Shown here: positions 45,319 to 53,156 of the stretch, piece after piece
Position numbering within the stretch: the first letter of the stretch is position 1
Layout: every line of letters starts with the position of its first letter
Source: Coralloluteibacterium thermophilum
GTDB lineage: Bacteria > Pseudomonadota > Gammaproteobacteria > Xanthomonadales > Xanthomonadaceae
Direction of reading: 5' to 3'
Assembly (NCBI RefSeq): GCF_042654365.1
Contig: NZ_JBHSGG010000037.1
Location: 1 to 64,000 of the forward strand
DNA: 64,000 nt
Position numbers and translations under genes: made by a program
Notes under the pieces: generated by a model
The model's database searches: none
What the model was told of the DNA's origin: nothing
The model's input: only the letters and a program-made list of their open reading frames with translations

Positions 45319-46176
45319 ATGCTGCAGGACACCACCAACGCCCAGGCTCCCGCGCAGGCGCCGGCTAGCAATCCGGACCTGAGCTCGGTCGCCACCCAGG
45401 CGCCCGCGCCGGTCAATCCGGCCAACACCTCGACCACCCTCGGCACGCCGACCAGCGATGCGGAGGCCATGCAGCAGTTCGGCTTCATCGAAGCCATGTC
45501 GCATGCGCACTGGGTCAACTGGACCATGCTGATCATCCTGATCATCATGTCCATCGGCTCCTGGTACCTCTTCGTCACCAAGCTGATCCGCAACAGCGTC
45601 ATCAAGTCGCGCGCCGACAAGGTCACCCGCACCTTCTGGGAGACCCCGAACGCCGCCGACGCGATCCGCTTCATGGAAGAGCAGCCCAAGAACGAGCCGT
45701 TCTCCAAGATCGCGCTCGACGCCGCCCAGGCCGCCGCTCACCACCAGCGTTCGGAAGGCTCGCGCCTGACCGAGACCATGAGCCGCTCGGAGTTCATCGA
45801 CCGTGCCCTGCGTCAGGCGGTGACCCGCGAGAGCTCCAAGCTCGAGAACGGCCAGACCTTCCTCGCGTCCACCGGTGCGACCGCGCCGTTCATCGGTCTG
45901 CTCGGTACGGTGTGGGGCATCCTGATGGCGCTCATCACCATCGGCCAGACCGGCAACGCGTCGATCGACGCGGTCGCGGGTCCGGTGGGTGAGGCGCTGT
46001 ACATGACCGCGATCGGTCTGGGCGTGGCGATTCCGGCGGTGTTCTTCTTCAACTTCTTCACCCGCCAGAACTACGAGATCAACGCCAAGTTCGACGTCTT
46101 CGCGCACGACCTGCACGACTTCTTCGCCACCGGCGCCCGCGTCGGCGAGACCGCACCGCCGGCGACCAAGCGCTGA
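45319..46176 (+). CDS. exbB: Biopolymer transport protein ExbB
   Basis: ExbB is the MotA/TolQ-like stator protein of the TonB motor. The 285-residue product has an extended Ala/Pro/Thr-rich N-terminus (about 50 residues). Three membrane helices follow: WTMLIILIIMSIGSWYLFV, then the conserved STGATAPFIGLLGTVWGILMAL, and AIGLGVAIPAVFFFNFF. It follows tonB by 19 bases. Confidence 0.95.
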   Translation: MLQDTTNAQAPAQAPASNPDLSSVATQAPAPVNPANTSTTLGTPTSDAEAMQQFGFIEAMSHAHWVNWTMLIILIIMSIGSWYLFVTKLIRNSVIKSRADKVTRTFWETPNAADAIRFMEEQPKNEPFSKIALDAAQAAAHHQRSEGSRLTETMSRSEFIDRALRQAVTRESSKLENGQTFLASTGATAPFIGLLGTVWGILMALITIGQTGNASIDAVAGPVGEALYMTAIGLGVAIPAVFFFNFFTRQNYEINAKFDVFAHDLHDFFATGARVGETAPPATKR

Positions 46177-46220
46177 TCCTGCTGTCGGTCAAGTACCGCA
46201 CGTTCTGACGGAGACCGATC

Positions 46221-46631
46221 ATGGCCTTCACCTCCAACAAGCCAGGCTCCACGATGGCGAACATCAACGTCACGCCGCTCGTCGACGTGATGCTGGTGCT
46301 CCTGATCATCTTCATGATCACGGCGCCCCTGATGTCGCATAAGGTCCAGGTCGAGCTTCCGACTGCCGTGATCACCAACAAGGTGGAGGCGCCGCCCACG
46401 CCGATCACCCTGGCGATCACCCAGGACGGCAGCGTGTACTACGACGACGAGCCGGTCTCGCAGGATCTGCTGGAAAGCCGTCTCTCGACGGCCGCCCAGC
46501 AGACCCCGCAGCCCCAGGTCGACGTGCGCGCGGACAACACCACCCGGTACAGCGTCATCTCCGGAGTCCTTCGCACGGTGCGCCTGCAGGGCATCCGCAA
46601 GGTCAACTTCGTCGCCACGCCGGAACGGTAA
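46221..46631 (+). CDS. exbD1: Biopolymer transport protein ExbD (first copy)
   Basis: The 136-residue ExbD has a short cytoplasmic N-terminus (ANINVTPLVDVMLVLLIIFMI) carrying the essential aspartate in PLVDV at the start of its single membrane helix. A periplasmic domain follows. It pairs with ExbB in the proton channel. A second exbD follows after 16 bases; Xanthomonas campestris has the same exbD1-exbD2 arrangement. Confidence 0.95.
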   Translation: MAFTSNKPGSTMANINVTPLVDVMLVLLIIFMITAPLMSHKVQVELPTAVITNKVEAPPTPITLAITQDGSVYYDDEPVSQDLLESRLSTAAQQTPQPQVDVRADNTTRYSVISGVLRTVRLQGIRKVNFVATPER

Positions 46632-46647
46632 GTAGAGAGGATTCACC

Positions 46648-47088
46648 ATGGCTTTTTCCTCGGGTGACAGCGGCGGCTCGATGGCGGACATCAACGTCAC
46701 GCCGTTGATCGACGTCCTGCTGGTTCTTCTGATCATCTTCATCGTTACCGCCCCGGCGATGACCATGCGGGTGCCGATCGACCTGCCGCAGAAGTCGGTC
46801 AACCCGCCGCCTCCGTCGAACGATCCGCCGCCGCCGATCCGGCTGCGCGTGGACGCCAACGGGCAGGTCTTCGTGAACAACAATCCGGTCGCGACGCGTC
46901 AGGTGGAGGCCAACCTCCTCAACCTGCTGCCGCCGGCGATGCAGGATGGCCAGGCGGTCGAGCCGGCCGACCAGCCGACGCTCGAGCTCGACATCGATCG
47001 GGACGCCAGCTACGAGACCCTCACCACCGTCCTTGCCGCGGCCAAGAACATCGGCATGGAAAAGGTGGCCTTCCTCGACAACATGTAG
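46648..47088 (+). CDS. exbD2: Biopolymer transport protein ExbD (second copy)
   Basis: A 146-residue paralog of the preceding gene with the same NVTPLIDVLLVLLIIFIV membrane helix and conserved aspartate. Its periplasmic part differs: it has a Pro-rich insertion (NPPPPSNDPPPPIRLRV). The duplication suggests that two ExbD types form mixed or alternative motors. A GC-rich hairpin terminator follows 24 bases after the stop. Confidence 0.95.
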   Translation: MAFSSGDSGGSMADINVTPLIDVLLVLLIIFIVTAPAMTMRVPIDLPQKSVNPPPPSNDPPPPIRLRVDANGQVFVNNNPVATRQVEANLLNLLPPAMQDGQAVEPADQPTLELDIDRDASYETLTTVLAAAKNIGMEKVAFLDNM

Positions 47089-47112
47089 AGGAAGGGGCAT
47101 CGCAGCTCACGG

Positions 47113-47140
47113 AACGCCGCCTCCGGGCGGCGTTTCCGTT
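47113..47140 (+). terminator. Terminator of the tonB-exbBD operon
   Basis: AACGCCGCC-TCCG-GGCGGCGTT forms a perfect 9-bp stem with a tetraloop, followed by the T-rich TTCCGTTT. It lies 24 bases after the exbD2 stop codon. Confidence 0.85.
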
Positions 47141-47239
47141 TCCGGAACACCGATGGCGGCTGGCGACGGCGTCGAAGGCTCCAGCGACGGACGGATTCGC
47201 CGGGCCGGGCGCGGACGAACCGGAAGCACGCGGCGACAT

Positions 47240-47335
47240 TCGCGAGCCGGCCCAGCCCCAGCCCTAAGCCCTAAGCCCCAAGCCCAAGCCCTAAACTCCG
47301 AGCCCTCCTCTTCTTCCCCGGCCCGTCCGAAAGCG
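47240..47335. repeat. CCCTAAGCC heptamer-like repeat
   Basis: CCCTAAGCCCTAAGCCCCAAGCC and degenerate neighbours fill the gap between convergent exbD2 and pdxJ. This is the same heptamer as at 54.34-54.42 kb and, inverted, at 62.96-63.16 kb. Only the C-rich arm is clear here; the G-rich partner is absent or decayed. No gene is seen. Confidence 0.75.
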
Positions 47336-48100
47336 CTAGCCCGGCCCCCGAACCCCGTCGATGAGTTCGAGGTAGCGGCGCACGGTTGTGTCCAGGCCGA
47401 GGTAGAGGGCTTCCCCGACCAGGGCGTGCCCGATGGAGACCTCCGCCACGTCCGGCACGGCCTGGAGCAGGGCCGCAAGATTGGTCAGCGAGAGGTCGTG
47501 GCCGGCGTTCACCTGCAGGCCGACCGCCTGCGCCCGCAGCGCCGTCGCGCGGCACAGCGCCAGGGCTCTTGTCGCGTCGCCGCGGGCGTGGGCGTCGGCG
47601 AAGGGGCCGGTGTAGATCTCGATGCGGTGGGCGCCGATGGCGGCGACGTCGTCGACGCCATCGCTGCCGGCATCCATGAACAGGGAGACGCGGCAGCCGA
47701 GGGCCGCGAACTCGGACACCAGAGGCCGCAGACGTGCCGCGTCGCGCGCCATGTCGAAGCCGTGGTCGGAGGTCAGCTGGCCGTCCGCATCGGGAACCAG
47801 GGTCACCTGCTGCGGGCGCGCCTCTGCACACAGCGCGAGCAGGCCGGGATAGGCGCCACGTGGCGGCGCGAACGGATTGCCCTCGATGTTGAGTTCCACG
47901 CCGCGCTCGCGGGTCAGCGCCGCCAGCGCCCGCACGTCGTCCTCGCGGACGTGGCGGCGATCCGGGCGCGGATGCACGGTGATGCCGGCGCAGCCGGCGC
48001 CGATGACGGCGTCCGCGGCACGGAGCACCGAGGGCTCGTCGCCGCCGCGCGAATTGCGCAGCACGGCGATCTTGTTGAGGTTGACGCTGAGACGGGTCAT
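47336..48100 (-). CDS. pdxJ: Pyridoxine 5'-phosphate synthase
   Basis: PdxJ condenses 1-deoxyxylulose 5-phosphate with 3-amino-2-oxopropyl phosphate to make the vitamin B6 ring. The 254-residue TIM barrel shows SVNLNKIAVLRNSRG, GITVHPRPDRRHVREDDV, LNIEGNPF, VTLVPDADGQLTSDHGFD and AGHDLSLTNL, all typical. It is convergent with exbD2, as next to the tonB cluster of Xanthomonas. Confidence 0.96.
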   Translation of the reverse strand: MTRLSVNLNKIAVLRNSRGGDEPSVLRAADAVIGAGCAGITVHPRPDRRHVREDDVRALAALTRERGVELNIEGNPFAPPRGAYPGLLALCAEARPQQVTLVPDADGQLTSDHGFDMARDAARLRPLVSEFAALGCRVSLFMDAGSDGVDDVAAIGAHRIEIYTGPFADAHARGDATRALALCRATALRAQAVGLQVNAGHDLSLTNLAALLQAVPDVAEVSIGHALVGEALYLGLDTTVRRYLELIDGVRGPG

Positions 48101-48137
48101 CCGCGCAGGGTAGCAGCGGTGCGCACCGCGGCGGCCT

Positions 48138-48998
48138 TCAACGGCAGCGTTCGGCGACCTGGCGCCAGATCACCGGCTCCCAGTAGTCGTTGCGGGTGGA
48201 ACCGCCGCGGCTGGGATCGAAGCGCGCGCCGAGCAGATAGGTCGTGCCGGCCTCGACGTCCACCTCCAGCGTCTTGTACCGGGCGCGCCCGCCGCGGCTC
48301 CGCAGCTGCTGGGTGAGCGTCGAGAGCTGCCGGACGTCGATGTTCTCGGCGACGGTGAGGGTGCGGCGGCCGGGCTCCACGCGGAAGCTGTCCGCGGTCG
48401 TCGGTCCGGGCGAGCGGCCGTCGACGGCGATCAGGATGGCGGGATAGATGTGGCGGCCACGGGGCGCCACGTCGAAGGTATTGATGCGCCCGCAGCGCGA
48501 ATCGCCGCCGGAGGCGCCGCCGACGCTCAGGCGATAGGCCGGGAGTTCGACCCGCTCGGCCGCGCCGTGCAGGCGCAGCGCCGCACCGTCGCGGCGCACC
48601 TCGACATCCAGCGGGCCGCCGTCCGCACCGACCGCGTCCGCCAGCGCCTCCGCGTCCACGCCTCCGGCGAGCCGGTGCCCGTTGATCGCGAGCAGGCGAT
48701 CGCCGGTGCGCAGGCCCATGCGCTCTGCCGCGCCGCCCGGTGTCACAGCGAGCACGGGCAGGCCGTCGCCAGTGCGTTCACGCACGTCGATCACCGCGCC
48801 GAGCTCGTAGCGGGTACGCGCCGGCTGTTCGATCAACAAGGGACCGTCGGCGTCGTCGGCGAGCGCATGGGCATCGGCGACCCGCAGCAGCGCCGCGTCG
48901 ATCTCGCTGCGCAGCAGGGCGGCGGCCGGGCGCTCGTCCGCCACTGCGAGGGGGGCCAGGAGGACGGCGGCGAGCAGGAAGAGGCTGTGTCGAAGCAT
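48138..48998 (-). CDS. Secreted PDZ-domain protein
   Basis: A 286-residue protein with a signal peptide (HSLFLLAAVLLAPLAVA-DERP). One PDZ domain lies at about residues 75-150 (VLAVTPGGAAERMGLRTGDRLLAINGHRL). The C-terminal ~120 residues are of unknown type (HIYPAILIAVDG, RVEPGRRTLTVAENI, TTYLLGARFDPS). No protease triad is visible. An AGGAGA ribosome-binding site supports the start. It is third in a sigma/anti-sigma/PDZ cluster, so it may be the stress effector or a regulator of the anti-sigma factor. Confidence 0.8.
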   Translation of the reverse strand: MLRHSLFLLAAVLLAPLAVADERPAAALLRSEIDAALLRVADAHALADDADGPLLIEQPARTRYELGAVIDVRERTGDGLPVLAVTPGGAAERMGLRTGDRLLAINGHRLAGGVDAEALADAVGADGGPLDVEVRRDGAALRLHGAAERVELPAYRLSVGGASGGDSRCGRINTFDVAPRGRHIYPAILIAVDGRSPGPTTADSFRVEPGRRTLTVAENIDVRQLSTLTQQLRSRGGRARYKTLEVDVEAGTTYLLGARFDPSRGGSTRNDYWEPVIWRQVAERCR

Positions 48999-49008
48999 GG
49001 TGCGTCTC

Positions 49009-49419
49009 CTAGATGCGCACCGGCGCAGGAGGAACGGCGTCCGCGGCGGCGAGTGCGGCCTCGCGCGCACGCCACAGCGCCTCGAGCTCGGCGGGATCGG
49101 CGTCGCGCGCATAGGCCGCCTGGAGCGCGCGGTCGAGCTGGCGCAGCGCGGCGGGCGTCGGCACTGCCTGGGGCGGAGCGGTCGCCTCCGCGGACAGGTC
49201 GCCTGCCGCGGGCGCGGTCTGCTGCACGAGCGGCAGCACGACGGCGACGGCCAGCGCGCAGGCCGCCGCGCTTCCGACCCAGGCGAGGCGCCGTCGGCGT
49301 TGACGGCGCCTGTGGAGCCCGAGGATGCGCTCGGCGATGGGCGGGGCGGCCGGCGCCGGCAGCGACGCCAGGTAGGCGCGAAGACGCGCATCGGAAGGGG
49401 GCGTGTCGATGTCAGCCAT
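49009..49419 (-). CDS. Putative membrane anti-sigma factor
   Basis: A 136-residue protein with a cytoplasmic N-terminal part (DARLRAYLASLPAPAAPPIAERILGLHRRRQRRRR). One membrane helix follows (LAWVGSAAACALAVAVVLPLV, about residues 42-62), and then an Ala-rich periplasmic part ending ALRQLDRALQAAYARDADPAELEALWRARE. It overlaps the upstream sigma factor gene by 8 bases. Single-helix proteins in this position are usually anti-sigma factors; no zinc-binding HxxxCxxC motif is present. Confidence 0.7.
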   Translation of the reverse strand: MADIDTPPSDARLRAYLASLPAPAAPPIAERILGLHRRRQRRRRLAWVGSAAACALAVAVVLPLVQQTAPAAGDLSAEATAPPQAVPTPAALRQLDRALQAAYARDADPAELEALWRAREAALAAADAVPPAPVRI

Positions 49420-49954
49420 CGTCGTCGTTTCCATCAAGATCCGAGCGCAGCTTCTGCAGCGCGCGTGAAAGCAGGGACTTCGACCAGCTCTCGCTGCGCC
49501 CGAAGCGCTCGGCGAGTTCGGAATGGGTCCAGCCTTCCATCTGCTGCAGCCAGACCAGCGCCCGCGCCTCCGGCGACAGGCGCGAGAGCAGGCCGAGCGC
49601 CTCCGCGAGATCGGCCGGCGTGCCGGCCGCCTCGCCCGGGTCCGCACCCGCGTCGTCCAGCGGGCGCAGGCGCCGCTCCGCGCGCAGGCGGTCGATCGCG
49701 GCGTTCGCCGCCATCCGCTTCAGCCACGGCCGCATGGGCGCGCCTTCGCGGAACCGGGGCATGGCCTGGAAGGCCTTCAGGAAGGTCTCCTGGGTCACGT
49801 CCTCGGCCGCCGCCGGCTGTGCCGTCAGCCGCAGCGCCAGCCCATAGACCGCGTCCGCATGGGCACGGTACAGGGCCGCGAACGCCTCGCCGTCGCCGCG
49901 TCGCGCGCGCCGGAGCAGGTCTGCTTCGTCGTGCGCTACGCCGTCCGCTTGCAT
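49412..49954 (-). CDS. ECF-type RNA polymerase sigma factor
   Basis: A 180-residue extracytoplasmic-function sigma factor. Region 2 contains DEADLLRRARRGDGEAFAALYRAH and EDVTQETFLKAFQAMPRFR (-10 recognition). Region 4 contains ARALVWLQQMEGWTHSELAERFGRSESWSKSLLSRALQKLR (-35 recognition). It is the first gene of a cluster with its probable anti-sigma factor and a PDZ protein. The inducing signal is unknown. Confidence 0.92.
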   Translation of the reverse strand: MQADGVAHDEADLLRRARRGDGEAFAALYRAHADAVYGLALRLTAQPAAAEDVTQETFLKAFQAMPRFREGAPMRPWLKRMAANAAIDRLRAERRLRPLDDAGADPGEAAGTPADLAEALGLLSRLSPEARALVWLQQMEGWTHSELAERFGRSESWSKSLLSRALQKLRSDLDGNDDDG

Positions 49955-50057
49955 CGGTTTCCACTACGGACGAACGGCCATCCGCGTCGCAGCCGGAGTG
50001 TGGCACGCCGTCGGCGCCCGTGTGGGCGGAACCGCCGTGCCCCGGTGCTCCCGCAGC

Positions 50058-50756
50058 CTACCGCGACGGCCACGGGCCCCGGTAGAGCGCGTGGAAGGCG
50101 TGCAGCGCGCGTGCGTCGCCGCGCAGCGCGACCACCGCGGTATGCGCGGCCGTCGGCGCGAGACGCAGGAAACGCCACGCCGCCATGCCGCCCGCCTCCG
50201 GGGGCAGGGCACGCACCTGCGGGTCTCCCTCCGCCGGCGCGAAGCGCCACTGCGCCAGGCGGTTGTCGAAGATGCCGGTGCCGGTCGCCTTGCAGGCGGC
50301 CTCCTTCGCGGTCCACAGGTGCAGGAAGAGGCGGGACGCGGCCTCGTCCGGGAGCGCCGCCACGGCGGCGGCCTCGTCCGCGGAGAACCAGCGGCGCGCC
50401 AGCGCCGCTGCACGCACCCGGCGGTCGTGGCGCTCGATGTCCACGCCCACCCGCCCTGCGCGGCTGACGGCGACCAGCGTGCCGCCTCCGGTGTCCGTGA
50501 GGTTGAAGTCGGGTGCGTCCGCATGGGCCAGGAAGGGCCGCCCACGCGGCTCGCGGCCGAACGCCAGCGCCTCCGGCGCGACGCCGAGGCAGGGCGCAAG
50601 CGTCCGGCGCAGCAACTGCCCGATGCGCTCGCGTCGGGGCAGCTCCGGCATCGCCGACTCGGGCCACCACCAGAGCTGGATGTCGCCCGCGTCCAGCGCG
50701 GGACGCGAGGCGTCCTCGGGCGCGAGCCGCGGCCAGGGGGGTTCCGGAGCCCTCAC
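50058..50756 (-). CDS. 4'-phosphopantetheinyl transferase
   Basis: Activates acyl or peptidyl carrier proteins by transferring phosphopantetheine from CoA to a serine. The 232-residue Sfp-type protein has LAFGREPRGRPFL, FNLTDTGG, GRVGVDIERHDRRV (metal ligands) and the WTAKEAACKATGTG signature (WxxKEA). The start is GTG at 50756, overlapping the stop of the upstream gene (GTGA). No polyketide or peptide synthetase genes are in the window, so it may serve fatty-acid or aryl polyene carrier proteins. Confidence 0.9.
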   Translation of the reverse strand: MRAPEPPWPRLAPEDASRPALDAGDIQLWWWPESAMPELPRRERIGQLLRRTLAPCLGVAPEALAFGREPRGRPFLAHADAPDFNLTDTGGGTLVAVSRAGRVGVDIERHDRRVRAAALARRWFSADEAAAVAALPDEAASRLFLHLWTAKEAACKATGTGIFDNRLAQWRFAPAEGDPQVRALPPEAGGMAAWRFLRLAPTAAHTAVVALRGDARALHAFHALYRGPWPSR

Positions 50757-51010
50757 AGGCGGCGGATCAGGCCGATCAGGACGAGGAGGATCGCCGCGCC
50801 GATGAAGGCGTGGAGGATGGCGCCACCGATGCCGCCCGCCAGCGCAGGCACGCCAAGCCGCGGCAGCAGCCAGGAGGCGAGGAAGGCCCCGAGGATCCCG
50901 ACGACGATGTTGCCGAGGATGCCCAGACCGGCGCCCCGGACCAGCAGCGCCGCGAGCCAGCCGGCGACGCCGCCGATCAGGAGGATGACGAGCAGGGTTT
51001 CGAGGGACAT
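50753..51010 (-). CDS. GlsB/YeaQ/YmgE-family small membrane protein
   Basis: An 85-residue protein with three hydrophobic segments and Gly-rich turns: LLVILLIGGVAGWLAALLVRG, LGILGNIVVGILGAFLASWLL and HAFIGAAILLVLIGLI. The GGVAGWLA and GILGNIVVGILGA blocks match the transglycosylase-associated / YmgE stress-membrane family. The start at 51010 lies before the first helix. It is translationally coupled to the phosphopantetheinyl transferase. Confidence 0.85.
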   Translation of the reverse strand: MSLETLLVILLIGGVAGWLAALLVRGAGLGILGNIVVGILGAFLASWLLPRLGVPALAGGIGGAILHAFIGAAILLVLIGLIRRL

Positions 51011-51171
51011 GCGCGGATCCTTCGTGAGGTCGGCGGAAACGGACGTGGCGGCCGGTCGCCCGTCGGCCGCGTCCGCCCCGGCGTCGGCAGGGCGCCGGGC
51101 AGTCCGCGGCATCCGGCGGAAGCCGGCGCCGCGACACTAGCACGCCGACCGCGCGGGGCGATGGAGGCGGG

Positions 51172-51462
51172 TCAGGGTTGCGGGCCCTCGCCGGCCGACG
51201 GGTCGGGCCGTGCGCCGGCGCCATCGCGATCGCCATTGCGGGCCGCCTGCGCCTGGGCGCGGAAGCGTTGCAGCGCGTCGGCGTCGAACATCGTCGAGGC
51301 GTCCCGGCTGCGGGCCGCGATGCGCCGGTCCGCCAGCATCAGCACCCCGACCACGATCAGGACGAGGGCGGCGAGCAGCCCGATCCACGCCAGGGCGATG
51401 GAGGTCGTGGTGAGGCCCACGGCGAGGCAGAGCAGGGCGAGCAGGAGCAGGATCCAGGGCAT
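51172..51462 (-). CDS. Hypothetical membrane protein
   Basis: A 96-residue protein of unknown family. Two N-terminal hydrophobic segments (PWILLLLALLCLAVGLTTT and LAWIGLLAALVLIVVGVLML) are followed by a charged cytoplasmic tail rich in Arg, Ala and Gln (FDADALQRFRAQAQAARN). The start at 51462 directly precedes the first helix. The flanking genes are also membrane-related, but no function can be named. Confidence 0.65.
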   Translation of the reverse strand: MPWILLLLALLCLAVGLTTTSIALAWIGLLAALVLIVVGVLMLADRRIAARSRDASTMFDADALQRFRAQAQAARNGDRDGAGARPDPSAGEGPQP

Positions 51463-51598
51463 GGCGGTGCCGGCGGAGGGAGTCCGGCGAAGTCTAAGCG
51501 CCTGCGGGCGCCGGATGATGTGACGCGCGCCCGGTCGCCGACGGCCGACGCCGGCGCGCACGCCTCCGTGCACGCCCGCAGGGACGGCCGCCAATGGC

Positions 51599-53011
51599 CT
51601 ACAGCAGCGGCGAGAGCAGCCGCGCCCCGGCCTCGGCCAGCCGCCAGCGGAGGGGCTGGTGCGGTCGCCGCCGCGGCAGCTCCGCGGCGGCCTGCTGGTC
51701 GGCCAGGACCAGCTCCGCCAGGCGGGCGGCGATGGTGCGGTCGCACCACAGGGTGCTGAGCTCGAAGTTGAGCCGGAAGCTGCGCGGGTCGAAGTTGGCG
51801 CTGCCGACCAGGGCGATCTCCTCGTCCACCAGCAGGGCCTTGGTGTGCAGCATGTTCGGGCCGAACTCGAAGATGCGCACGCCGGCGTCCAGCAGCTCGT
51901 CGTAGTACGAGCGCGCGCACCAGGTCACCAGCCGCGAGTCGCTCATGCGCGGGACCAGCAGGCGCACGTCCAGTCCGCGCAGCGCGGCCGACGTCAGCGC
52001 CATGCGCGCCGCCGCGGTGGGCACGAAGTAGGGCGTCACCAGCCACACGCGGCGGTCCGCCCGGGCGATGGCGTCGACGTGCAGGCGATGCAGGGGCTCC
52101 CACACCGTGTCCGGCCCGGAGGGCACCACCTGGGCGAGATGCGGCCCCGGCGGCAGCTCCGGCCAGTAGCCCTTGCCGTTGATGGCCTGGCGGGTCGCGT
52201 AGTGCCAGTCCTCGCAGAAGGCCTGCTGCAGCCAGTGCACGACGCGCCCCTCCATGCGTACGTGAAGGTCGTGGTAGGCCGTCGTGCTGAGGCGCTCGTT
52301 GCCGTCGTCGCAGATGTTGACCCCGCCGGTGAAGCCGATCCGGCCGTCGATCACGGCGATCTTGCGATGGGTCCGCAGGTTGATCCGCGGCCGGCGCCGG
52401 ATGCGGCCGTGGCGCAGGGAGTGGAACCATGCGACCTCGCCGCCGGCCTCGCGCAGCGGCCGGAGGAAGCGCCGCCCGAGCCGCGCGGAACCCACGCCGT
52501 CGAGCAGCAGGCGCACGCGCACGCCCGCCCGCGCCCGGGCCACCAGTGCGTCGCGCACCAGCCGGCCGGTGTCGTCGGGTTCGAAGATGTAGTACTCCAT
52601 GTGCACGTGGTGCTCGGCGCTCGCGATCGCCTCGAGCAGGTGGTCGAACTTGCTGCCGCCGCCCTGCAGGAAATCGACCTGCGTGCAGCTGCTGGGCGGG
52701 AACTCGCCCGAGGCGAAAGCCAGCCGCGGCAGGCCGTCGTGGGCGTCGAGCTGCGATTCCGGCAACCCGTGCTGGGTGGCGTTGCGGCTGCGCAGGCGGC
52801 GCTGGCGCTGCCTGCGGATGCGCTGCGGCCCGACCAGGTAGAACACCAGGAAGCCCAGCACCGGCAGCAGGGCCAGGGCGAAGATCCAGCTCAGGGTCGC
52901 GGCGGGATCGCGCTTCTGCAGCACGATCCAGACCACGATGCCGGCGATGTGGATCGCCCAGGCGATGGAGAGCAGTTGCCACCAGGGGACTGCGGCGAGC
53001 GCGTCGAGCAT
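51599..53011 (-). CDS. cls: Cardiolipin synthase
   Basis: Makes cardiolipin from phosphatidylglycerol in the inner membrane. The 470-residue protein begins with two membrane helices (LLSIAWAIHIAGIVVWIVLQ; LSWIFALALLPVLGFLVFYLVG). Two phospholipase D HKD motifs follow: RTHRKIAVIDGRIGFTGGVN and NMLHTKALLVDEEIALVGSAN. Both are intact. Start 53011 is the first ATG before the first helix. Confidence 0.93.
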   Translation of the reverse strand: MLDALAAVPWWQLLSIAWAIHIAGIVVWIVLQKRDPAATLSWIFALALLPVLGFLVFYLVGPQRIRRQRQRRLRSRNATQHGLPESQLDAHDGLPRLAFASGEFPPSSCTQVDFLQGGGSKFDHLLEAIASAEHHVHMEYYIFEPDDTGRLVRDALVARARAGVRVRLLLDGVGSARLGRRFLRPLREAGGEVAWFHSLRHGRIRRRPRINLRTHRKIAVIDGRIGFTGGVNICDDGNERLSTTAYHDLHVRMEGRVVHWLQQAFCEDWHYATRQAINGKGYWPELPPGPHLAQVVPSGPDTVWEPLHRLHVDAIARADRRVWLVTPYFVPTAAARMALTSAALRGLDVRLLVPRMSDSRLVTWCARSYYDELLDAGVRIFEFGPNMLHTKALLVDEEIALVGSANFDPRSFRLNFELSTLWCDRTIAARLAELVLADQQAAAELPRRRPHQPLRWRLAEAGARLLSPLL

Positions 53012-53156
53012 GCGGCCGAGTCTAGAGCGCGCCACGGACTTCGAGGTGAGCGCGGCGCGGATGCGGCCCGGGGGCGACCTCACCGGCCGTTCCCCCGGCC
53101 CTGCCCGCGCGGCCGCAGTCGCAGCGCCTGAGACGACGCCGTGCCAGCATCGCGCC

